Positions 48,599-56,185 of a stretch of 64,000 bases of DNA are shown one piece after another. The DNA is from Rheinheimera pleomorphica (lineage in GTDB: Bacteria; Pseudomonadota; Gammaproteobacteria; Enterobacterales; Alteromonadaceae). The DNA lies in the NCBI RefSeq assembly GCF_011634895.1, contig NZ_SIRR01000003.1, forward strand, positions 682,001 through 746,000, read 5' to 3'. The notes beneath the pieces were generated by a model. It made no database searches. It was not told the DNA's origin and saw only the letters and a list, made by a program, of their open reading frames with translations. Made by a program: the position numbers and the translations under genes. Within the stretch, counting starts at the first letter, position 1. Every line of letters starts with the position of its first letter.

Positions 48599-51438
48599 AA
48601 CATTGGTGCTATCCGCTTCATTGTCCGCGCCCCTTAACTGCTGTGGCCTTGTGTTGCAGCCTGATGTTAGGCTGCAGCAGCCCGGGCCCGCAAACTGTAC
48701 GGCCCAGGCTTGCCGATCTGCCGGCATTCGACCGCAGCATGCTCAGCACGACACCGCCGGTGAGCGAGCAACAACTGGACAGCTTGTATCAGCAAATTCT
48801 GGCGCTGCAGCCTGCACCACAAACCCGGCAGAAAATTCTGTACCGCTTGTCGCAAATGCACACTAATCAGCTGGAGAGGCAAGACTTGCCGGTGGCGCAA
48901 GAGCAAGCCGCCCTGCAACAACTGGTGCAGCGTTATCAGCAGTTGCTGCAGGAGTACCCGACTGATCCGAACAATGAGCTGATCCGCTATCAGTTAGCGC
49001 GCAGTTATGATTTATTGGGTCAGCAACACGCCTGTCTGCAGCAGTTAGATAGCCTGTTGCAACAGTATCCTGACTCTGATTTTGCCGCTGAAGCCTGGTT
49101 TCGTAAGGCGGATATTCACTATAGCCTGGGCGATTACGACGCGGCCTTACCCGCCTTTCTGGCGGTATTAACCGCGGCAGATGTGGCGCTGGCGCAACAT
49201 GCCCGTTATATGGCGGGCTGGAGCTATTTTAAGCTGCAACAGTTTGAGCAGGCCGATGAGCAGTTTTTACAGGTACTGGATCAAAGTTACACCGAGTTAT
49301 TGCTCACTGAGCAGCAACAAGCTCAACAAAGCCTGCGCGAAGAAGTGCTGCGCACCTTAAGTATTTCGTTAAGTTATCAGCAACAGGGCAAAAGCCTGCA
49401 AGCCTTGCTACAGCGGGTACGCTACCAGCCTGGTGAGCGGCCGTTAGCGCTGCTGTCTGAACTGTATCAGGGCCTGGCCGAATTTCTGGCGGCGAAAGAC
49501 TTGATGACGGCCAGCCTGGACACTTACCGGCTGTTTATTGCTGATTATCCGCATACTCTGACGGCCGCCCGTTTTCAGCTGCACATTATTCAGCAGCATT
49601 TAGCCAATGCTGATGCTGAGCAGGCACTGATAGCGCAGCAGCACTATATTGACTTGTTTGGCCCGCAATCTGCTTTCTGGCAACGCGCCGGGCATGACGC
49701 ACTGGCCGAAGTGCAGCCACAGCTGTTGCAGTACCTGGATTACTTTGCCCGTAAACATTACGCCGCAGCGATTGCGCAACCAGCGGCGACGGCAGCAGAG
49801 TCCTTTAACACCGCTGCCGGCCTGTGGCAGGACATGCTGACAATATTGCAGTGGCCATCATTGCAGCAAGCCGGCGCTGCAGGTTATGCCGTCGACGATA
49901 TCCGTTATCTGCTGGCAGAATCTTACGCCGGGGCGGCGCTGCCAGAGCAGGCGCTGGCACTGTATACTGAGCTTGGCTATGGCCCGCAGCTGACCGATGC
50001 CAGCTTATTTACTGCGCAGGATGCGGCCTATAAGGCGTTATTACTCAGTGCAGAACTGGCAGGTTTAACTGAGCGCAATGCGCTGCGGCTATGGCAACAG
50101 CAAAGCGATTTTGTTGCGACGCACAGTGCTCATCCGTCAGCGCAGCAAGTGGCGTTGCAACAACTACAGCAGCGCTACAGCGAGCAGGATTATTATGCGG
50201 TGCTGGCACACAGCAGCACTGTAACGCAATGGCCGCACGCGGCACAAAGCCAGGCCGAGCTGGTGCGCGAAGCGCAGTTTCTGCATAGTCAAAGCGAGTT
50301 AGCATTACAGCACTATGCTGCTGCCGAGCAAAGTATCATGCTATTGCTGGCCCAGCCCCTGGATAACACAAGGCGCAGCTTGTTGACAGAGCAGCTGGCC
50401 TCCAGCATTTACCAGCAGGCACAACAGGCAGATGCCAGTATGGACCAGGTGCAGCAGCATTTGCAGCGTCTGTTAACGCAGCTGCCCGATTCCGCTTACC
50501 ACGAAGCTGCGGCATATCAGCAAATCAGCCTGTTGCGTAGCGCGCAAAACTGGACTGCTGCTATTTCGTTACTGCAGCGCTTTATTCAGCGCTATCCACA
50601 CACTGAGCGCGGCATAGCGGCGAAAGCTCAGCTGTTAGACAGCTACGAACAGGCCGAACAGTGGGATAAGGCTGCGGCCGAGTTAAGCCGGCTGGCCGGC
50701 GCAGCAACAGCGCCTGCAGAGCAGCGAGAAGCGCTGTATCTGGCGGCGCAGTATTATCAGCGAGCCGGTTTGTCTGACCAGGCCGTGGCGGCCTGGCGCA
50801 GCTATGCCAATCGTTTTCATCAACCGCATCTGTTAGCGCAGGAAGCACGTTACCAGTTGGTGCAGCTGTATCAGAGCCGCGGCGATCTGTACCGGCAAAA
50901 TTTTTGGCGCGACAAAATAGCGGCCTTTGAGCAGCAATTTGCCAGCGACGGTAATCAGCGCACGCAACAACTGGCGGCCCAGGCATTGCTGGAGCTGGGG
51001 CGGCATGAAAGCAGCTTGTTTGACGCCGTGCGGCTGGCGCACCCGCTGGCGCAGAGCCTGCAGAAAAAACGCCAGCATATGGCAGCAGCCATCAAACGCT
51101 ATGAGCACAGCATGCAATATGGCATTGCCGGTTCACTCAGTGAAGCCCAGTTTCGCGTGGCACAGCTGTATCAACACATGGCGGCGGCTATCTTAGCCTC
51201 AGACCGGCCTAAAGGTCTGGATGAGCTGGCGCTGGAGGAATATGAGCTACTGCTGGAAGAGCAGGCTTATCCGTTTGAAGAACAGGCGATTGCCATTTAC
51301 CAGCAAAATACCCGCCTGACACAACAGCAAGTGTGGGACAGCTGGATTGCGCAAAGTTTTCAGCGGTTGTCGCTGCTATTGCCGGCCAAATTTGACAAAA
51401 CCGAAGCTTACAGTGGGGTAGCCGATGCCGCCTATTAG
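48595..51438 (+). CDS. Large TPR lipoprotein
   Basis: 947 residues. The leader ends in lipobox LMLGC (Cys27), so it is probably tethered to the outer membrane. Tandem TPR units cover most of the length (LARSYDLLGQQHACLQQLDS; EAWFRKADIHYSLGDYDAAL; ARYMAGWSYFKLQQFEQAD), spaced about 36-40 residues apart. Extreme Gln and Ala content. It resembles tol-pal YbgF/GltD-like repeat proteins in form. It probably links periplasmic motor parts to outer-membrane barrels. Confidence 0.65.
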   Translation: MKHWCYPLHCPRPLTAVALCCSLMLGCSSPGPQTVRPRLADLPAFDRSMLSTTPPVSEQQLDSLYQQILALQPAPQTRQKILYRLSQMHTNQLERQDLPVAQEQAALQQLVQRYQQLLQEYPTDPNNELIRYQLARSYDLLGQQHACLQQLDSLLQQYPDSDFAAEAWFRKADIHYSLGDYDAALPAFLAVLTAADVALAQHARYMAGWSYFKLQQFEQADEQFLQVLDQSYTELLLTEQQQAQQSLREEVLRTLSISLSYQQQGKSLQALLQRVRYQPGERPLALLSELYQGLAEFLAAKDLMTASLDTYRLFIADYPHTLTAARFQLHIIQQHLANADAEQALIAQQHYIDLFGPQSAFWQRAGHDALAEVQPQLLQYLDYFARKHYAAAIAQPAATAAESFNTAAGLWQDMLTILQWPSLQQAGAAGYAVDDIRYLLAESYAGAALPEQALALYTELGYGPQLTDASLFTAQDAAYKALLLSAELAGLTERNALRLWQQQSDFVATHSAHPSAQQVALQQLQQRYSEQDYYAVLAHSSTVTQWPHAAQSQAELVREAQFLHSQSELALQHYAAAEQSIMLLLAQPLDNTRRSLLTEQLASSIYQQAQQADASMDQVQQHLQRLLTQLPDSAYHEAAAYQQISLLRSAQNWTAAISLLQRFIQRYPHTERGIAAKAQLLDSYEQAEQWDKAAAELSRLAGAATAPAEQREALYLAAQYYQRAGLSDQAVAAWRSYANRFHQPHLLAQEARYQLVQLYQSRGDLYRQNFWRDKIAAFEQQFASDGNQRTQQLAAQALLELGRHESSLFDAVRLAHPLAQSLQKKRQHMAAAIKRYEHSMQYGIAGSLSEAQFRVAQLYQHMAAAILASDRPKGLDELALEEYELLLEEQAYPFEEQAIAIYQQNTRLTQQQVWDSWIAQSFQRLSLLLPAKFDKTEAYSGVADAAY

Positions 51439-52054
51439 TCGTTTGCTGTTGTTAGCGCTGTGGGCAGGCGTGTCCGGCTGCAGCCAGTTGTTGCCTGCAC
51501 CGGCTGGCCCTGCGGTTATAGCGGCGCAACAAGCGGTTGCCGAGCCTCAGCAACAAAGTTTGCCCACGCTTAGCGATGTGCAGCAGCAACAGTTTGCTCA
51601 GGCCAAACAGGCGCTGCAACAGGGCGATTTCAGCGCGGCAGCGACGCAGTTAACCAGTTTGTATAACGCACTGCCACAGGCGGCGGGTATTGGTTACAAC
51701 CTGGCGCTGGCACAGTGGCAAAACGGCGAGGCAGAGCAGGCGCAGCAAACGTTGGCGCAGCTGGTGGCCGTGGCCGGCCATTACGCGCCGGCGCATAACC
51801 TGGCCGGTGTGCTGGCACGCCAGCAAGGCCATTTCCGCCAGGCTGAGCGGCATTTTCAGCGCGCCTTGCAGGCTGACGCCGGTTACGCTATCGCGCACAA
51901 AAATCTGGCATTTTTGTACGAGCTGTACCTGGGGCAGCTGCTACAGGCGCACTATCATTATCAACAGTATTTTAGCTTAACGCAGGACGAGCAGGCCAAA
52001 GTCTGGCTGGCGTTGTTGCAACAACAACTGGAGCAGCATGATGCGGAACATTAA
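51425..52054 (+). CDS. Small TPR lipoprotein
   Basis: 209 residues with lipobox VSGC (Cys19) and about three TPR units (YNLALAQWQNGEAEQAQQTL; HNLAGVLARQQGHFRQAERHF; IAHKNLAFLYELYLGQLLQA). It overlaps the large TPR gene by 14 bases and the next gene by 17. In size and position it parallels the small TPR lipoproteins (GltE/GltC type) of the Agl-Glt core, which is an analogy only. Confidence 0.62.
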   Translation: MPPISRLLLLALWAGVSGCSQLLPAPAGPAVIAAQQAVAEPQQQSLPTLSDVQQQQFAQAKQALQQGDFSAAATQLTSLYNALPQAAGIGYNLALAQWQNGEAEQAQQTLAQLVAVAGHYAPAHNLAGVLARQQGHFRQAERHFQRALQADAGYAIAHKNLAFLYELYLGQLLQAHYHYQQYFSLTQDEQAKVWLALLQQQLEQHDAEH

Positions 52055-52343
52055 CGCGATATCAGCGGCGGCCTTATTATGCAGCAGCATGGTGCTGGCA
52101 CAACAAAGCCAGTCGGTACAGATCGAAAGTACCATCAGTGGCAACCAGGAGCAGCCAAAGACCATTTATATTTTACCCTGGCAAAGTCCGGTCAGTGTGA
52201 TCCGTATTCCGGGCCAACCGCTGGCACAGCAACAAACCGTATTGTCGCCGTTAGACCGGCAACAGTTTTTACGTTTTATCGCCTTGCAGCAGGGCAATAC
52301 AGTAACAGTGCAAACTCAATCAATTAACCCAAAAGAGCAATAA
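52038..52343 (+). CDS. Small secreted protein before the motor genes
   Basis: 101 residues with a signal peptide (cleavage near LAQ, about residue 22). The mature part (VQIESTISGNQEQPKTIYILPW then PVSVIRIPGQP and LSPLDRQQFLRFIALQQ) is short and beta-rich with a C-terminal helix. It ends 13 bases before the ExbB/TolQ gene. Function unknown; a small periplasmic partner of the motor is plausible. Confidence 0.5.
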   Translation: MMRNINAISAAALLCSSMVLAQQSQSVQIESTISGNQEQPKTIYILPWQSPVSVIRIPGQPLAQQQTVLSPLDRQQFLRFIALQQGNTVTVQTQSINPKEQ

Positions 52344-52356
52344 GAGGATACTTTTC

Positions 52357-53016
52357 ATGGAGTTGTTAAACGGCATAGTACGGTTTTTACAGGAAGGCGG
52401 TGTCTTTATTTATCCTATCGCCTTTATCCTGGTGCTGGGCATAGTGATCGCCGTTGAACGCTGGTGGTTTCTGCGCTCAGTGTATGGCGTGAACCAGCGG
52501 GCAATGCAGCAGGTGCAAACAGCAGTAGCCCAGGCAGACAGCAGCCGTATTTTGCAGCTGGCCCAGAGCAGCACCGCACCGCTACTGGCAATGCTGGCCA
52601 GCGGTGTACACCGGCTGCGCTCTTCGCAACGGCGTGAAGATATGGAATACGCCATGGAAGAAGTGGTGCTGGAGTACAGCTTGCGTTTGCAAAAACGCAC
52701 CCCTTTTCTGGCAACCCTGGCCAATGTCGCAACGTTGCTGGGCTTGCTGGGTACCATTATGGGATTAATTGCCGCGTTCTCGGCCGTGGCCAATGCCGAC
52801 CCGTCAGAAAAAGCCAGTTTGCTGTCATCCAGTATCTCAGTGGCGATGAACACCACGGCATTTGGCCTTATCACTGCTATTCCGCTGGTGTTTGTGCATG
52901 CGCTATTGCAGGGTAAAACGGCCAGCATTATCGATACCATGGAAATGGTGGGCATTAAGCTGATGAACAGTATCGCCAAACAAGCAGATGGTGGCCCGGA
53001 TGATAAAGCGGCGTAA
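52357..53016 (+). CDS. MotA/TolQ/ExbB proton channel protein
   Basis: 219 residues, inner membrane, three transmembrane helices (about 15-35, 108-130 and 155-178). The conserved TLANVATLLGLLGTIMGLIAAF and SISVAMNTTAFGLITAIPLVF segments are those of TolQ/ExbB stators. With an ExbD-type pair it uses the proton gradient to do work across the envelope. RBS AAGAGGA is upstream of the ATG. Confidence 0.93.
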   Translation: MELLNGIVRFLQEGGVFIYPIAFILVLGIVIAVERWWFLRSVYGVNQRAMQQVQTAVAQADSSRILQLAQSSTAPLLAMLASGVHRLRSSQRREDMEYAMEEVVLEYSLRLQKRTPFLATLANVATLLGLLGTIMGLIAAFSAVANADPSEKASLLSSSISVAMNTTAFGLITAIPLVFVHALLQGKTASIIDTMEMVGIKLMNSIAKQADGGPDDKAA

Positions 53017-53518
53017 AGCAATACAGGCCGATGCCGAGCTTGATATCACGTCTTTTATGAACCTGATGATCGTACTGGTACCGGTGCTGTTGTTAAGCCT
53101 GGTGTTTGCACAAATTCGGGTGCTGAATATCCAGCTGCCGCCAGTAAGTGAGCAGCAGCTGCAGCAGGAGCAGCAACAACCGCAGCAACTGGAGTTGGAA
53201 ATTCACCCGGACCGCTTGCGGCTGAATTATCCGGCCGGTGAACCCTTAAGAGTGTTTGCACTGACCGCGCAGGGCACCCTGGATTTTGCCGGTCTGAGCC
53301 TGTATTTGCAGGACTTAAAGCTAACGTTTCAGCAGCAGAATATTGATAAACAGGATATCACTATACTGGCGCCCGACGAGCTGGACTATCAGACGCTGGT
53401 GACGGCGATGGATACCGTGCGTTCGTTTAAAGCCGTGGTTGCCGCTCAGGTCGTCGACGCCGAGCTGTTTCCGCAAATAGCCCTGGGGCAGTTACCGCAG
53501 CCGGAGGCGACAGAATGA
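53000..53518 (+). CDS. ExbD/TolR-family protein 1, atypical proton site
   Basis: 172 residues from ATG 53000 (MIKRRKAIQADAELD); an ATG at 52988 would add four. One transmembrane helix (about 18-40: SFMNLMIVLVPVLLLSLVF) then a periplasmic domain. At the site of the essential channel Asp of ExbD (FID-VML) this protein has Asn21 (FMN-LMI). The periplasmic part has Gln-rich linker and a TolR-like domain ending DAELFPQIALG. It overlaps ExbB by 17 bases and the second ExbD by four. Confidence 0.88.
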   Translation: MIKRRKAIQADAELDITSFMNLMIVLVPVLLLSLVFAQIRVLNIQLPPVSEQQLQQEQQQPQQLELEIHPDRLRLNYPAGEPLRVFALTAQGTLDFAGLSLYLQDLKLTFQQQNIDKQDITILAPDELDYQTLVTAMDTVRSFKAVVAAQVVDAELFPQIALGQLPQPEATE

Positions 53519-54039
53519 AGATGTCATTTCGCGCTAAGCGGTTAGAGCGGCAGAATCAGCGGCTGGCGCAGGCCAGCAAATTAAACCTGGTCGCGCTGAT
53601 GGATATTTTTACCATACTGGTGTTTTTTCTGATGGTAAATCAGTCCGAAGTTAAAGTGTTGCAAAGTAATAAGGATATCAGTTTGCCCCGTTCGATATCA
53701 GAACAATTGCCGACGGAAAAAGTGATGTTAACCATTACCGCCAACGGTGTGCTGGTGCAGGGCAAGCCGGTATGGCAGGGCGATTGGCAACAAGACAGCA
53801 GCTTGTGGCTGCCGCAGTTAACGCAAGCACTAACTGCTGAGTTAAATTACCTGGCAAGCCGCGCCGGTGCACTTGATGAGGCGCAGCAAGCTGTGGGCCG
53901 GCCGCTGACTATCTTAGGTGATGCGGCCACACCCTATGGTTTGCTGCGCCAGCTGATGGCCATTTGTGCAGCCACTGAGTACCGCGACTTGTCACTGGCG
54001 GTGGAAGCGCTGGCACCGGCCAAGCCGGAGGCACCATGA
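53515..54039 (+). CDS. ExbD/TolR-family protein 2
   Basis: 174 residues. A basic N-terminal tail (FRAKRLERQNQRLAQASK) precedes one transmembrane helix with Asp30 in LVALMDIFTILVFFLMV, the conserved proton-carrying position. A periplasmic TolR-like domain follows (DISLPRS; LTITANGVLVQGKPV). Coupled by ATGA overlaps to ExbD 1 upstream and to the TonB/AgmX-type gene downstream. Confidence 0.9.
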   Translation: MKMSFRAKRLERQNQRLAQASKLNLVALMDIFTILVFFLMVNQSEVKVLQSNKDISLPRSISEQLPTEKVMLTITANGVLVQGKPVWQGDWQQDSSLWLPQLTQALTAELNYLASRAGALDEAQQAVGRPLTILGDAATPYGLLRQLMAICAATEYRDLSLAVEALAPAKPEAP

Positions 54040-54971
54040 CGACGGCGGTAGTAAGCCAGCACAGCTGGCAAACAGAAGATAAACGCTTTTATCAGCTGCT
54101 GTGGCTTGGCTTTGCCATATGGTTGCTGTTTGCTGTGTTGGTGCCGGCGCTTAAAGTACCCGAGCCTAGCCGCCAGCTGCAGGAGCAGTTGCCGCCAACC
54201 CTGGCCAGGGTAATGCTGGAGCAGCGTAAGGCGCCGCCGCCCCCAGAGCCTGAACCTCAGCCCGAGCAAATTGTTGAACCGGTTAAACCTGAGCCTAAAC
54301 CAGAGCCGGTGGCGGCGGTCGCTGAACCGGTTAAGCCTGATCCGCAGCAGGCCCGCCAGCAAGCCGAGCAGGCCGGTTTAATGGCGATGCGTGATGATTT
54401 AGCCGCGCTGCGGCAAAGTTTTCAGCTCAACAACACCGCGCCGCAGGTGAAAAGTCGTGGTCAGCAGCAGGCAACGCAGGTAGAGCGTAAGGTGCTACGT
54501 AACGCTGCGCAACAGCGCTTTGCGACGGCTGAAGCGGCTGCGGTTGCCGGTGATATTGCCCGCTCTGAGCTACAGGATACCGGCAGTGTTGCATTGGCAG
54601 AAACCGAGCTGAAAGGGTTATCGTCCACCGGGCGGCCTGAGCAGCAAAGCCGTCGCAGCAGTGCTGATAGTAGCGGCGGCCAGGGCCGCTCTGAAGCCGC
54701 TATCCGCCGCGTGCTGGAAGCCAATAAAAGCAGTTTGTACACCTTGTACAGCCGGGCGCTGCGCGCTAACCCCTTGCTAAAAGGTAAGGTGGTGTTTGAG
54801 CTGGTGATTAACCCGGATGGCAGCCTGGCTGAGGTAAGCATAGTGCGCAGTGAGTTAAATGACAGCAAGTTGGAGCGCCAGCTGACACTGCGCTTACGCT
54901 CGGTGAATTTTGGTGCTGAGGCGGTGGCGTTAACCCGTTCGCAGTGGACGGTGGAATTTTTACCGGGCTAA
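54036..54971 (+). CDS. TonB/AgmX-PglI-type energy transducer
   Basis: 311 residues. One N-terminal transmembrane helix (about 22-42), then a Pro/Glu/Lys-rich stretch typical of TonB (about 66-105: PPPPEPEPQPEQIVEP), a helical linker, and a C-terminal domain (about 228-311: IRRVLEANKSSLYTLYSRAL, then GKVVFELVINPDGSLAEV) of the AgmX/PglI C-terminal kind found in Myxococcus gliding proteins. It would couple the ExbB-ExbD motor to periplasmic or outer-membrane partners. No FHA domain is seen. Confidence 0.85.
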   Translation: MTTAVVSQHSWQTEDKRFYQLLWLGFAIWLLFAVLVPALKVPEPSRQLQEQLPPTLARVMLEQRKAPPPPEPEPQPEQIVEPVKPEPKPEPVAAVAEPVKPDPQQARQQAEQAGLMAMRDDLAALRQSFQLNNTAPQVKSRGQQQATQVERKVLRNAAQQRFATAEAAAVAGDIARSELQDTGSVALAETELKGLSSTGRPEQQSRRSSADSSGGQGRSEAAIRRVLEANKSSLYTLYSRALRANPLLKGKVVFELVINPDGSLAEVSIVRSELNDSKLERQLTLRLRSVNFGAEAVALTRSQWTVEFLPG

Positions 54972-54988
54972 ACCGGAGGTATATCACA

Positions 54989-56182
54989 ATGCGTAATCTG
55001 ATCACCGCTGCCAGCATGACGCTGGCGCTGCTACTTGGCCAAAGTGCGCAGGCAGGCACGCTGGAGCAGGCCAAGCGCTTGCACGATCGCTTGGCTGGCG
55101 TGCCAGCCGATGCCGCGACGTTAAACCAGATGCAGGCACTGATTGCGGCGGGTAATGCCAGCGGGGCAGCCGCTATTGCTATGCAGCATCCCGACTTTTA
55201 CCGTACCACGCTGAAGCTGTTCGCTGCACCGGCGACCAACCGCGATTTGGACGTGTTTGAAGCGCTGAATGACTATAGCGCCACCGTCATTGGTCTGGTA
55301 CGGGATGAGGTGGATTTTCGCCAACTGCTGCAAACCGACATCCTGTATGTGGGTGCCGACAGCTTAGGCTTACCACCGTATCAAAGTGATAACAATGCGC
55401 ATTATCTGGCACTGGAGCAACAGGGCGTAGATTTGGCACAGTACCTGGAACCCAGAGCGCAAAGCAGTTTAAATGGCATTCCGGCTGATGCCAGCGCTGG
55501 CGTGATGACCAGCCGGGCGGCGGCCAAGGCGTTTTTTTATCTGGGTACCAACCGTGCCATGCTGCGCTTTACGCTAATGAGTCAGCTGTGCACTGATCTT
55601 GAACCACTGCAGGATATCAGCCGGCCAACCGATCGCATTCGTCAGGATGTCAGCCGCAGCCCGGGCGGCGATAGCCGCATCTTTAATAACCGTTGTGTTG
55701 GTTGCCACGCGGGTATGGACCCGCTGGCACAGGCCTTTGCCTATTACGATTATCAGTTTAGCGATGAAGATGGCAGCAATGGCCGTATTTTTTATCAGCA
55801 AAGCGGTACCCAGAACGAGCTGACCCAAAGCCGGGTGCAGCCGAAATACCATATTAACGCCGGCAGCTTTCCTTACGGTTTTCGCACCCCGGATGACAAC
55901 TGGGTAAATTACTGGCGCCAGGGACAAAATCAAGCGCTGGGCTGGGACAACAGTCTGCCAGGCCAGGGCAGTGGTGCAAAAAGTCTGGGCCAGGAACTGG
56001 CCAACAGCACCGCTTTTGCGCAGTGCCAGGTAAAAAAGGTGTTTCGTACCGTCTGTTTGCGCGAGCCAGAAAGCCTGACCGATGTGACGACTTTACATAA
56101 CGTTACCGACAGTTTCGTGGCCGGTGGTTACAAGCTGAAACAGGTGTTTGCTGACACCGCCACTTATTGTATGGGAGATTAA
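54989..56182 (+). CDS. Monoheme c-type cytochrome-like protein, DUF1588/DUF1585-like
   Basis: 397 residues from ATG 54989 (GGAGG at 54975-54979). Signal peptide cleaved near AQA (about residue 22). One heme motif CVGCH at 236-240 in FNNRCVGCHAGMDPLAQAF, the pattern of planctomycete-type DUF1588/DUF1585 proteins, and a C-terminal helical part (ELANSTAFAQCQVKKVFRTV) of the same type. Further Cys could form disulfides. It begins the redox trio at the operon's end. Confidence 0.7.
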   Translation: MRNLITAASMTLALLLGQSAQAGTLEQAKRLHDRLAGVPADAATLNQMQALIAAGNASGAAAIAMQHPDFYRTTLKLFAAPATNRDLDVFEALNDYSATVIGLVRDEVDFRQLLQTDILYVGADSLGLPPYQSDNNAHYLALEQQGVDLAQYLEPRAQSSLNGIPADASAGVMTSRAAAKAFFYLGTNRAMLRFTLMSQLCTDLEPLQDISRPTDRIRQDVSRSPGGDSRIFNNRCVGCHAGMDPLAQAFAYYDYQFSDEDGSNGRIFYQQSGTQNELTQSRVQPKYHINAGSFPYGFRTPDDNWVNYWRQGQNQALGWDNSLPGQGSGAKSLGQELANSTAFAQCQVKKVFRTVCLREPESLTDVTTLHNVTDSFVAGGYKLKQVFADTATYCMGD

Positions 56183-56185
56183 CAT

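Noticed and set aside
52410..53021. A 203-codon minus-strand frame over the ExbB gene
   Set aside because: ExbB motifs are clear on the plus strand and the operon is entirely plus-strand; the frame is an antisense shadow.
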